In this document: piece after piece, positions 1 through 10,474 of the stretch
How the letters are laid out: each line of letters begins with the position of its first letter
How positions within the stretch are numbered: the stretch's first letter is position 1
Source of the DNA: Haplosporangium gracile
Taxonomy: Eukaryota; Mortierellomycota; Mortierellomycetes; Mortierellales; Mortierellaceae
Length of the DNA: 30,066 nt
NCBI GenBank assembly: GCA_015499985.1
Contig: JAAAUF010000511.1
Span: 1-30,066 of the forward strand
Direction of reading: 5' to 3'
The notes under the pieces: model-generated
Seen by the model: the letters and a program-made list of their open reading frames with translations, nothing else
Database searches by the model: none
Told to the model about the DNA's origin: nothing
Made by a program: the position numbers and the translations under genes

Positions 1-287
1 CTTCCACGTCATCACTAGTATGCTCAGGTACCTGATTCATGGGGTGCGGCGGGTTATCCAAGGTTGGAAGATGCACTGAACGAAAAACCCGTCTCTTCCA
101 GCATAACAGAGGCATCCACGGACCATAATCACGTGCCATTTATTAACATTTTGTCTAAGCCGCATCTGGGAGATTTTAAGTGTACCATGGGTTTTGTGTG
201 ACTTCTTCTCTGAATTGCATTGGAAGCCTTCATCATCGCCACTGCTGTGTGCCCTCGAATCAATCGTCTCAGATCCGAAACACTGCC
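1..287. other. Left edge, no gene recognised
   Basis: Only short unconvincing frames are present. The stretch lies downstream of the LRR pseudogene that ends at 288 and would include its 3' flank. Confidence 0.4.
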
Positions 288-925
288 TCAACAACCCTCA
301 ACTTGAACTCCGTCAGACGCGAGTCGCTCCTTAATCACGGCAACACCCCACTCCTGTAGACACTCCAATGCTTCCTCATGTAATGGTCTCCTTGTCTCCT
401 CACTGATGATGGAGATTGCCAACTTTTCCAACCAAGGCGAAAAACGATCCAATATACTCTTCTCAAAGTCTTCTGGCTCAACAACATCATAACCCCAAAA
501 GACTTCGATCGTTTCCAGCCAGGGTCCCGGCGACTCTTCTTGCAGGCAGTGAGACCACGCCTGGACCAGCTCTTATTTGTCAGTAGAACGAGACAATCCA
601 ATCTTAACTCTTCTCAACCCTTCAAAATCTTCGAGTCTGCGCAGAGACGTGCGGACGACCAGGTGCTTTAGGCAGGACATGGTCTTCAACATGGCGTTAA
701 ACTTGATGGCGCTCTCCACGGACATGGATCTATCGAAGTTTGGTCTTAAGAACTCAGGCGCTCGAGAGTGCTTAGGAAAGCAAATGGACGAGATGAAACC
801 TTTTCTGGCATGAATTCCAGGAACGCCCGTGCGGAGTGACACTTGAGCGTCAGACGTTCGAGGCCTTAGAGACACTCGACTTTGAATTTTCGTCATTAGC
901 TGTTTCCACTCTGCGAAGGGAAAGA
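288..925 (-). pseudogene. LRR (F-box/LRR type) protein fragment, broken
   Basis: On the minus strand one frame runs from about 925 down to a TGA at 288-290, interrupted by a single TAA at 573-575. Residues on both sides of that stop look like leucine-rich repeats: KHLVVRTSLRRLEDFEGLRR before it, and LVQAWSHCLQEESPGPWLET after it. The 5' part of the repeat pattern switches to a second frame (GLERLTLKCHSARAFLEFMP), which implies a frameshift near 730-800, and that second frame has its own stop. A pyrimidine-rich tract ending in CAG at about 918-940 resembles a splice acceptor, so this may be a 3' exon whose upstream exons are gone. No F-box is visible, so F-box membership is inferred from the repeat style and from similar genes elsewhere in the window. 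Confidence 0.55.
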
Positions 926-1095
926 AATAAAGATTAATTTGTGTTTGTTTATTGTACAGAAGAAAAGTTGGGCTGTTGTAGCCTGTGTCGCTAGCTTCTC
1001 TATCGTGCATGTAGGTATCACTCGATTTAAACTATGGCGATGAAATGTGCATTTTTATTCAAAGACATGAATGAAAGACACCTCGCAGCAAACGA

Positions 1096-2070
1096 TCATG
1101 TTCTTAGCTTTTTAGAACGGTGTTCATCGTCACTGTTAACGTCGTCGACTGCTCGTTTTCCGGCGTTCTTGAGCCTATCAATGAACTTTGACTGGCGGCA
1201 AGCTGGAAGAACATTTTATGGGGTAGGCGACGACCATGCTGATGTAGATGTTGTCGGGCAAAAGTTCCGGGAGTCCTTGGCATGGTCCCGAATGCAAGGC
1301 ACCGAAACCGTGGCCAGCGCCTTATCCCAACCCTTCTTGTAGAGACGGGTTGAACTCTGTTGCAGCTTCGTCTGCACAAAAACGGGCATCATCCTGCAAC
1401 CGCCGATTCGGATGAAGGACACCATGTCTGGTTCCGACGGTTTGTGCTTGGGGAACAAGAACGGAGCGACAGGCGTGTTGTTGCGAGTCGAATGGTGGTT
1501 GACATGCGCGTTTATAAATTCCTCCATCGACATCATCGCATGGGTAGTATCTTGCAGAAGTGCAGATTCTCTCCAGCCAACAATCCCCACCTCGTCTACA
1601 AGATGGGGGCTGATGCGGTCAATCAGAGAGTCCTTGCGACTTGAATGTCTCGCTGAAAACGGTCGTCATGTACCGCTCGAAGATGTTTCCCTGAGCGGCT
1701 GCGTCCGTCCGATCCATCAACTCCTCGAGAGCCGTCTGAAAACCTGGGTCCATCGCGGTGACGCGGTGAAGTAGTTCTCCATCGCCTTGAAAACGAAGGG
1801 CCTGTCAACAACGGTGACAGCGTTACGGTTGACGATCTTGATCCGACTGTAGGCGCGTTCCGCCAAGGTTGCATTGACGCTGTCGACCTCAAGCGTATGT
1901 TCGCCCCGAAAGCAGCGTCTATAAAAGTAGAAGCCGAGAATGTCGAGGACAGTCTTCACAGACTTGTCACGACGCGCGCTTTTGTGCTTGTGGTCAAGGC
2001 GGTCGAGCTCGCAGCAGAGATTGTCTTTTATGGCCCTGTGCTCCCATGCAACGAGCTTGTCTTCCGTGTT
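1096..2070 (-). pseudogene. Crinkler/nuclease-like protein, frameshifted
   Basis: Read on the minus strand, coding-like segments follow one another in different frames. The first ends in VTVVDRPFVFKAMENYF at about 1770. The second contains NIFERYMTTVFSETFKSQ (about 1640-1700). The third runs from about 1625 to 1265 and contains GIVGWRESALLQDTTHAMMS and PVFVQTKL. The fourth is PELLPDNIYISMVVAYPIK (about 1210-1265). The last is FIDRLKNAGKRAVDD with a basic tail, ending at TGA 1096-1098. At least three frameshifts and one probable deletion separate them. From family knowledge, this resembles the C-terminal half of large CRN-like proteins of Mortierella and related fungi. A conserved Asp followed by a Gln-x-Lys motif (here QTK) suggests a PD-(D/E)XK nuclease fold there. 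No CRN N-terminus or P-loop is present. The assignment rests on remembered patterns. Confidence 0.5.
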
Positions 2071-2093
2071 CTCGGTGGGTGAGGGATGAAAAA

Positions 2094-2294
2094 GGGAGTG
2101 GTGGCAAAGGAAAAGAATGGGAAGGGTGGAAGTTGTAGCAAAGGAAAAGCAGAAAAGGCGATAAAGAAAGGAAGATCTGAACCCAGCCAACCCTCGTCCG
2201 CTAAATTGCACATTTTGCTGACGAGGGGCTGGGTTCAGAGTTTTTGTTGTTTCACTGCCTTTGCCATTATCACTCGGCTTTTGCCACCACTCCC
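2094..2294. repeat. Imperfect inverted repeat (palindrome) between divergent genes
   Basis: The inner arms 2176-2198 and 2220-2239 are complementary over 19-20 bases with a 3-base gap, around a 21-nt loop. The outer blocks 2094-2109 and 2279-2294 are complementary at 15 of 16 positions. The spacing between inner and outer blocks differs (66 against 39 bp), so the arms have gained or lost sequence. The repeat sits between the minus-strand Crinkler-like pseudogene and the plus-strand gene at about 2401. Confidence 0.7.
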
Positions 2295-2400
2295 ACCTCT
2301 TTTCTGTTTCGCTCCTCGCTCCTTACTCCTCATCTCTCCTCTCTTCATTACCTCTCCCAAGCCCCTTCTCTTTGCTGTCACTCCCGCATCTTTTCCAAAC

Positions 2401-3524
2401 GAACGATACCTGCGTGACACTAGGAAGGCACTTATACGCAGATTGCATGTCGCGTCTGTGCCTGCTCCGGAAGAATATCGTTACTCATGCGAGCTGGTGC
2501 TCAGAAGTTTTCTGTCCTGGTAAATTGACTGCTCTCTTTTTAACTCACAAAAGTTTAACATCGTCGTGCGTAAAAGAAGGTTAAACTTACAGATCACTCT
2601 GCGGATGTAGGACGCAGCTATACATGACACAGCCGTGTCCGTTTGGTAATAAGGATCTCTCTGAGTCGTTCTGGTACAGAGAAGCATGGCCGTTCATGAA
2701 AGGCTTGTTGTCAGACGTGGATGGGTTGACAATGATTGCCGGCGAAAAGGCGGATCTTAAGTCAGGAAAGAAGAGGAATATGGGGCGCAAGGTCGACATG
2801 GAACTTTCAACACCACGAAAACAGAGTGGACGGAAGCTGGACTTGATAGCCAGGAACACTACCAATAAGCGCGACTGGTTTATCGTGGAGTGGGATGAGG
2901 TGTCGACCAAACACCTACGCGAAATTGATATGACGTTGTTCAAAGACCTTCATCTTATCGCATCTCACCGCCTTCAGGAACAGTCCAGCACTCGTTTCCA
3001 CAGTGAGGCACGCTTTTTCTCAGTCTACTCTGGAGGTAAGTTGCTATGTACCATTGGTCTGTGTAAATGACTGTAGCTGTTGTCTATTTTGTAGTCTACT
3101 AACCTACTCATACTCCTTTAGACAGAGATTTCCTAACAATGGAGATGAGGGCTTGCCTCTTCAGTCCCTACATCATGTTAGTGTGACCTGTACGACTCGC
3201 ACTTGTTACCCTCTACGGCTACAACATGGAAGCTGCAGGCACAAGGTCTTGCCCACCTATTGTAACTGAGGGTAATTAAACTGATAGATTGAACTTCTTG
3301 TCCATTATTAGCACATTGGATTACTGACAAAGTCTTCATATTGATAATTATTTTTGTCCTAGAGCTGTGTTGCGAGAACTATTAAGATGTATGAGGCGTT
3401 TTTGAGCGAGAAGGCGGAGGAAGAGGAGAGCGATGATGAATGGCTGTACTCTTCTTCATCCAACCGTGTTTTTGATAAGACTCTAGGTAGCTCCCCCATC
3501 GTGGATGATGAATCATTTGATTGA
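2401..3524 (+). pseudogene. Uncharacterised lineage-restricted protein, multi-exon, in-frame stop
   Basis: Four coding segments join in phase. They are an exon ending at 2519 (contains APEEYRYSCELVLRSFLSW), 2611-3035, 3122-3261 and 3363-3524, with introns starting GTAAAT, GTAAGT and GTAACT and ending AG. The second segment holds GRKLDLIARNTTNKRDWFIV, and the last ends in an acidic region with ESDDEWLY. The 5' start is not resolved: no good ATG is found before 2401 and an upstream intron is likely. In the third segment a TGA at about 3176-3178 interrupts an otherwise open frame, and coding-like residues (VRLALVTLYGY) follow it. I recall many Mortierella proteins of this shape without known function. 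In those copies the Glu after WFIV is followed by a short stretch with a Lys that appears deleted here. A nuclease-like core is possible but unproven. Confidence 0.5.
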
Positions 3525-4189
3525 CCCCTCATGTCATGATAGCAGCAAAGGTTCAGGTTTCTTTAGTCACTGTTACGAATTAGGGAGAGGTTGCTGGCAG
3601 GAGATAGAATGGTCGTCGCACTCTCAGTTGTTGTTGTGGTGTTGCTTCTTGTCGTTAGTGCTTCTAAAAATGTGCTATTCCCTCTCAATACACAACCAAC
3701 GATGAATAACGATGACAGCTAACGGTGGTCTCTAGCTGTGTTCATAGAAAGGCAAGGAGCTAAAGGACCACCGCACTGCCTCCCTTTTCTACGTACTGTA
3801 GTGCACAGAGGGCGTCGCGATAAAATAAGGTTTTTACTCACTTGAAAAATAACGAGACAAGAACGAGCTCCTATGTCGTTCCTGGTGGCTTAGTTCTAGC
3901 TATCTCATGACTTCATCTATCTAATGATCCACAAGGCAAATATGCGACAGGCGTGGTTAAGGAAGGCGAAGTATAAAGGTGACGGGGGCATGGTGAAGAA
4001 GGATGGAGTAGAAAGGAGGGGAATGCATGGTTAAGGAAGGCTAAGTAGAATAACATTCTAGAGTACGGAGGTAATTGAATGAACAATCTACAAAAATTTA
4101 GTATGCTTCAGGATCTAAAGATCTATTCGTATTCAGCTAAAAATGAAAAGGCGGTAATCGTCGCGTTCTAGCACAACATAAGACATAAG
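3525..4189. other. Non-coding stretch with a short direct repeat
   Basis: No supportable reading frame is present. A 20-base sequence occurs twice, at 3954-3973 and 4028-4047, with 19 of 20 matches and lying inside a purine-rich segment. Confidence 0.5.
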
Positions 4190-5369
4190 ACGGAGAAGCC
4201 ACACGATTTCCGACATTAGATGGAGGAGTGACGCGATTAAAATCATCTGGGAAAGTGCGACTATGTCCTCCTGGTCCATAATATTGTACATTAACTCTGT
4301 GAAAGTAAACTGCTTGAATCGATTTCGTCCTGCAATCTCGAAGGAACCGTCAACAAGATCAGGGAGTAACCCTCGGCTCAGTTTACTAGGATCAAGTCGA
4401 CCACTTTGCCAAGCAATGGGTGAAGTAACAACACATCGTCTACAGTCCTAAAGTGGAGCGCAAACGACTTGGCAGAGAGAGGGTTCGCGATGAAGGCAAC
4501 ATCCTGTTGGCCCGACGATGGCCCAGCAATGTTGCAACCTCCAACAGCTAGGCTTTTAGGTTTAGGAAACATCCGTTAAGTCGACAGATCACCTTAAACG
4601 ACAGACGCATGCATGTCGGGAATGCCAAGGTGCGCCAGCTTTGTTGAAGTAACGCCATTAACGACGAACCCAACACCTTCCAACTCCGAGATGTCATCCA
4701 ACGTGTTTCGTCGCTCGATGTGATCCGGGAAGAGGTCAAACGCTCCAAGTTGGGGGAAATGTCGCACACGAGCTTGGAAATGGTAGACTACAAAACCCAA
4801 AATCTTCCATGTTGTCCTTAGGTCTCATATGAAGAGAGGTCATTTAAAAAAAACGATTCTCTCACTGCTACCTGGGTCTCGGTGTGCTCCAGTCAAAAAC
4901 CAAGAGCCCTACTCCTGGTTCTGTTGCTCTTCTGTCATGACAGTGATAGCTAGCTGGCTGAATCGGTGCCCAAAGGAGGATCCACTGCTGAAAAGTGGAT
5001 CGAGGTTAATGTGTGAAGATGCAGCAGTGTAAGACTTGATGGTGGGCAAATTGATGACATAGATGTCCAGGTTCGAGTGCAGTAAAAGTCGATTGGATGA
5101 CTGAGCAATACTTGGCGTCGTGTTGGGTGACTCGGACAGACTTAATCAGGCGCCCTGGGGCATCGGAGAGCGATCTCTGACTCCAATACGAAGGAGAGTT
5201 ATCGGAGCAGACAAGTGGGATAGAGAAGTAAGGATAGCAAGCCTGGGTGTACAGTCGGAATACAAGTCGGGAGTCCTCTTGGTCGAGTGGCCTATAATGA
5301 GGTCGACGAGTTCTGGGTGGAAACGACCACTGAGACCACGGTCGGCTTGTTGGCGGTAGTGTTGGTCAT
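4190..5369 (-). pseudogene. Degraded F-box/LRR-type gene
   Basis: An ATG at 5367-5369 (minus) opens a short frame. After a one-base shift it becomes GRFHPELVDLIIGHSTK, which looks like the start of an F-box. That frame runs to a TGA at 5146-5148 and stays coding-like beyond it to about 4915. Further down, LRR-like pieces occur in two frames: CDISPNLERL at about 4740-4768 and GVTSTKLAHLGIPDMHAS at about 4604-4660. Another open stretch follows to 4378. Taken together this looks like one F-box/LRR gene with several stops and shifts. The individual pieces could instead come from different genes. The boundaries are approximate. Confidence 0.38.
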
Positions 5370-7253
5370 CTCTTGGGAAGGAAGTGAATGAGAAGAGTGA
5401 GTTTGAGGGATGAGAGTGAGAGATGGGTGATTCCAGAAGAGAAAACGACATGAGATGCAGAGTCTCACTATTTTTTTTTAACTCAAATTTCTCCAAAACG
5501 TGAGCCGCAACCATGCATGTCAAGCGGCGACGAGAGAACAGTGTATTTAAGGGAAACATACACATAAGAGTGACACGCGTCTACTATATGCTTGGTGTTG
5601 GGTCCTGCTAACATACCAGGTATAATCTTGAACATACTTAGTATGCGGGCGCATAGCTCTTTTTTATATGCAGAAGGCAGGAGGCATTGGCAGCTGTTTA
5701 CACCCCTAGGAGCACAGACATCGCGGGTGGAGAACAATCACCTCTTGTGAGTCAACCATACCCAATCAAAGCGAGTATGTCAGCACTTCTCTCCCCTTTC
5801 CTTCAGGTACCAATGTTCACGTTTCGTGTCCACTCACTTTCTGTTTTCTTTTTGGCATCAAGCGCATAAGGCGACATTGTGCTAACGGATGTGAACAAAA
5901 GACATAAAATGGAAAGAAAAAAGAGGGGGAGCACGCATCGTGGTGACTGACTGACTGACTGGCTGACCTTACCCCTTCTTTTTTTATTTTTCTGTTCCTT
6001 CTTCCTCTTGCTCTACGTGTAAACGACAGTACAAAGCACCAACAGATGATTGACCTTGTGACAAAAGAGGGCGTGGAGTAAGGGTGGAGGGGAGGAAGTA
6101 AAAGGGGCTGATACCAGAGGAATAAACTCAGGGACGGAATACATGATGATGATGATGATGCATGTATGGATGTATGTATGTATTCAAATGCAATGCACTG
6201 ACATGCCTTTCAATTCTCTCTGTTCGTGTGGATGAAAAAACAAACAAACAAACAAGAACAGGAACAAAGAGGTCGGTGGCCACTTGAACAGCTCTCCTGA
6301 CCTAAAGATGTCTTCTCTTCTCCGTTCAAAATAACCTTTTCTCTTCTTCCTTCGTTACTGCTACTAAATGGATGGTGGACTGGAGGTTAGTAATGTAGGG
6401 GTTAGAAACACAAAAAAATGGACGACATGCATCTCTCTACATGCTCAGTCTACGCCAAAACAAGAAATAAGTAAATATGCTCTCGGTGGACGAGGAGGTC
6501 TCTTCCCTTTCAATTGGCCAAACCATTGTTGTTATGGGTGATGATGGTGAAGAAGAAGAAAGAAGGATTGTGTTTGCCCTGGGACTTACTCTTTGTGCCA
6601 GTCAATGCACTCTTCTGAAAACTTGAGCTGATGAAATAGCAGTAACTATGGCATTTCAGAAGATGAGCACCTAGACAACAACTAAGAGAAGTGCGCATGT
6701 GGATACGATGGAGGTCATGTCTATCCGAAGGAAGCCCCTTTCCTACATATTTTTTTGTCTCCTTCTTCCTCAGCCCCGTGGTCCCCTCATGCCCCCTTCT
6801 CCTGTGAGCCGCCTATTCCTATTTTTTTTTTGCCTTCTTGACCACCTTGCAGTTGGGCTCTTTGTTTAAAAGGCGAGCAATCGAGGCGCGAAATAGTTCA
6901 CCAACAGTCAAAAAAGTTCATCCCTTCCCCCAATTCATTTTCTTCTCTTCCCTCCACTTCACTTCTTTCTTTCTTTCTCTCACTCTCCTTCTAATCTTTC
7001 GACCCTCAATTACTTCGCGTTCTTCTTCTTGCCTCAACAGCCCTTGCCGAAACGTATAACAGAAACACAAAAAAATTACCTGAGCACACTTACGTTCCTC
7101 TCAGCAGATCAACGAAGAAAAAAAAAAACTCGCTCTCTTTCACGGTCCTTAATACTTTCTCTCTACACACCCCGGTTTCCTCTACTCGTCTCCTCCACTT
7201 ACGAAAACACCAAATACAACACTCCCTCCTCCATTAACACACTACTTTCAGCC
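5370..7253. other. Long gene-free region upstream of the PH-domain gene
   Basis: No gene is recognised. The stretch contains simple repeats: GACT units at about 5948-5965, ATG/GAT units at about 6143-6161 followed by TATG-like units to about 6182, and CAAA units at about 6238-6254. The last 350 bp is strongly CT-rich, as expected for the promoter and 5' leader of the gene starting at 7254. Confidence 0.5.
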
Positions 7254-9668
7254 ATGACCAAGAACGACGAAGTCGCTGCCGCCGAGGCCCCCGTTGCTGA
7301 TGCCGCCCCTGCCGCATCTCCCGCTGCCTCCCATGCCGAGGAAGAAGAAGAATTGGATATTGACATTGACGGTGGTTACCTCCAAAAGAAGGGGTCCAAC
7401 CCCATCAACCCCTGGAACAAACGCTACTTTGCCTTTGGAACAGAGCCCGTCAGCCTGAACAACCTCCAGACCGTTCACAAGCGTAACGAGCGTCGTGTCA
7501 AGGCTACCCCCAAGGCCGCTGCTGCTCCTGCCGCCGCCACACCTGCAGCTACCGAGATTGCAGCTGCCCCTACCTCTGAGATTGCTGCTGGAAAGGTTCC
7601 TGACAAGGAGACCCCCGCTCCCGCTGCTGCTGCCGCTCCAGCTGCAGAGCCTGCCAAGTCAGTCCAGGAGATCTACGAGGAGGCCAACCGAGATTTGCTG
7701 GTGAATGTTGCGCAGGCCAACTCCAGCGGCACGGGTCTGTTGTACTATCACAAATCGGACGATGAGCTGCACCGCCAGAACGTGTTGGGGATCATTAACT
7801 TGCGGGACGTCAACTCTGTGGAGCATGTTGAGAAATCGACAAAGAACCGGTCGTTCAAGGTCAGCACCAAGAACCGCGATTACCACTTCTCTGCCGAGTC
7901 GCCTCAGAAGGCCAAGGGGTGGGTCAAGGCGATCAAGGAAAAGTCAGATGAAGCCAAGGCAGCGCCTGATCCTTACTCCAATGCTGCATTCCAGGATGTC
8001 TACAAGAAGCTTGGTGAGTTACCAAAACAACCTAATGAAAAAATCAACAAAAAGGCGTGGCGGTGGTGGTGTGATCTGAAAAATAGGGGCTTCTCTTTTG
8101 CCATCCATTCATTTCATCCCTATTTTGCCATACATACTTTGCCCAATTTCACTCACCATAACAACCATCCATTTTGCACCCCCAATGTCGTACAGTTGCT
8201 CGCGAGGCATTCGATCACGCCAAAAACGCGGCCAACATCATCTCCGATAACGAGATCAATTCGGACGGCGAGCCCGACGATATCGAGGTCGAGAACGGAA
8301 CCCCCATCATCAAGAAGCGCAAGTCCTTCTTTGGCTTCTCCGCCGTCGCCACCTCCCATGAGAAGAAGAAGGCTGATGGCATCACCACCGAGGTCTCGAC
8401 CGAGCAAAAGAAGGACCTCACCCACGTCCAGGAGGGAGACGTCGATGCCCTCAAGACTCACGAGTCCGAGAACGCCGTCTCCCATACCACCGACGCCGTC
8501 ACTCCTCCAGCTGCACCCGAGTCGCCTAAGGCCAAGAGCGGAGGATTCAAGTTGTTTGGAAAGAAGCCCGCTAAGGAGGAACCTGCGCCCCCTCCAGCTC
8601 CTGCTCCTCACCCCTTGACTGTTGACGAGGCCAAGACTCAGGCCCTTAAGGCTGTCGATGATGCTGTTGCTGCTAGCAAGGCCAAGGAGGCCGAGGCTAA
8701 GAAGGACACTCCGCCTGCTCCTCCTGCTCCTGAGAAGAAGCCCAGTTTCTTCGCCGGCCTCTTTGGCAAGAAGCCCGTACGTTCTTCTTTTTATTTCCGC
8801 TTTATCGCCTCCATTTTCCTCTTCTCATTATCCTCCTTATTTGTCTTTATCCTCCTCTCTTCTTCTTTATCACTTTCTCTTTATGTTTTTTTCAACATCA
8901 GCTCTTCCAGTTTCATTCTGCTTTATTTCATAATCATCTGGTGTATATTTTTTATATATGTGTCTTCTACTTGAGTCCTTACCCTCTTACCCTTTCCTCT
9001 TTAATCCAATCAATTAGGCACCTGCACCAGCTCCACCACCAGTGGCGAATGAAGAGACTGTGGTCGTCTCATCTGAAAAGACACTCTCAGACGTAGTCAC
9101 CGCCGAAGGAGAAGTTACATCCCAGTCTTCGGGCGGTTTCTTCTCGCGAGTGACCAAGGGCAAGGACAAGAACGAGGTCGAAGTCAAGTCGGGCGAGGTC
9201 AGCTCCGAGGATGTGATCACGGCCGAGAATGTCACGCATGAGCAGCATATCGAGGGCACCGATGCCAACATTGCCATCTCTGATGGCGAGCAGCGCGTCG
9301 ACCTCTCGACTACGGATGAGACCCTTTCGACGGAGGATAAAATCGACCGCAAGCCTTCTCTTCTCAAGAGGTAAGTAAGGGTGGGTACCAATTGGGTTTT
9401 GTGCTATTGACAGATTTGCCATCAAGTCTATTCAGGCTTTTCTGAAACTAACTTTCTACACTTATTTTCAATGGTGGCAAATGACAGATTGAGCGGAGTG
9501 GTGCGCGCGACGCTGGCTGCGACGGAGGAAGTCAAGGTAGAGGAGACGGTCAGCGAAGAGACGATTAGCGAAGAGTCTGTCATTGCCGAGGAGACAACGA
9601 CGACTATGGAAACAGAAGTCGCAGTTGAGGAGACCAAGGTCGCCGCCACTGTCGAGGTCACTGCTTAA
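7254..9668 (+). CDS. PH-domain protein with low-complexity tail
   Basis: The exons are 7254-8013, 8196-8776, 9018-9370 and 9488-9668, giving 624 aa; all joins are in phase and the donors read GTGAGT, GTACGT and GTAAGT. The start is the first ATG after a CT-rich leader. Residues about 38-232 form a pleckstrin-homology domain (GYLQKKG, then WNKRYFAFG, and late GWVKAIKEK). It is split by an Ala/Pro-rich insert at roughly 80-136. PH domains usually bind phosphoinositides or proteins at membranes. The rest is acidic and low in complexity. It carries four spaced basic-aromatic motifs: KRKSFFGF (294-301), SGGFKLFGKKP (368-378), SFFAGLFGKKP (437-447) and SGGFFSRVTKGK (485-496). Fungal relatives are annotated as PH-domain or Meu6-like proteins. 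The molecular role is unknown. Confidence 0.85.
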
Positions 9669-9763
9669 GATGCTTCTCCTCACTCACTAAACACGAGTAC
9701 CCTTTTACATAGGACGATATTTGTTCCTTTTCCTTCTTTCTTTACTCTTTCTTATCGACAAAT

Positions 9764-9769
9764 AATAAA
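9764..9769 (+). terminator. Polyadenylation signal AATAAA
   Basis: A canonical AATAAA lies about 95 bp after the stop codon of the PH-domain gene, in AT-rich DNA. Confidence 0.5.
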
Positions 9770-10118
9770 AATAACGCGGTTCCTATTCAACAATCCTTCT
9801 GGCTCCTTCTCGCTCTTTTTGACGTGGGATCTTTTTGTTGGTTATTGGGTGTCATTACAAGAGGCACAGTCGAATGGAATCGAGCTGAGTCCTGGTGACG
9901 GAGGGATTGAGGTGAGAGTGAGGGAGTTGTGAGAGGTCAGGAAGGGCGGAGGAGCGGAGGATTGGCAAAGGTGGTGAATGACTAGGGGGGGTGTTGAGTG
10001 GTGTATGTTGCAGAATAGAGAAAGGAAAAATGGCGAGGAAAGGAAAGTTGTGAGAAGTGAGAAAGATAAGCTTCTTTTTTGTATTAACTTGGGTCCCATG
10101 GTCATACGGAGGAGTGTT

Positions 10119-10131
10119 TTCTAGCATTTTC
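10119..10131. promoter_or_regulatory. Possible heat-shock element
   Basis: The sequence TTCTAGCATTTTC has the three-unit spacing TTC-nn-GAA-nn-TTC with one mismatch (GCA for GAA). It lies about 345 bp upstream of the Hsp78 ATG, where an Hsf1 site would be expected. A single one-mismatch site could arise by chance. Confidence 0.3.
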
Positions 10132-10474
10132 TACGCCCTTTTAAGATTGTGTCTTCTGAAAATGGAAAAAACCCTGGGTCGCCTCCCGAGTGACTGTTTT
10201 GAGCGGAGTGAGAATTTTGTAAGACATTTGCGTATATGTCTGGCCCGCTCGCTTTTTCTTTCATGTTCTCATTCATTCTCATTCTCTTTACTTTTCACTC
10301 TTCACCCCTCTTTCCATTCAACAACTATAAAGACAGTTGACCTGTCTGTCTACTTTACGCTCGCCTTCCGCAGCAGCAGCCGCAGCAAATAAACCTCTTT
10401 TACTCTCCTACTTCCAAACCTCAAAAAAGACTTTTCAGAACCACTTCCGGAAACAACAACAACAAAAAAAAATC

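Larger units (their letters stand above)
9669..10474. other. Intergenic region with the Hsp78 promoter
   Basis: No gene is recognised. The left part holds the 3' end of the PH gene. The right part is the CT-rich promoter and leader of the Hsp78 gene, which ends in a run of AAC units and A's just before the ATG. Confidence 0.5.

Noticed and set aside
8777..9017. Coding extension after GLFGKKP in the PH-domain gene
   Set aside because: Begins with GTACGT, ends in CAATTAG, and its translation is only Phe/Ser/Leu; treated as an intron, and the frame resumes cleanly at 9018.
9842..10127. Two overlapping minus-strand frames near the Hsp78 promoter
   Set aside because: Low-complexity Ser/Pro/Leu translations of a purine-rich strand; no motif.
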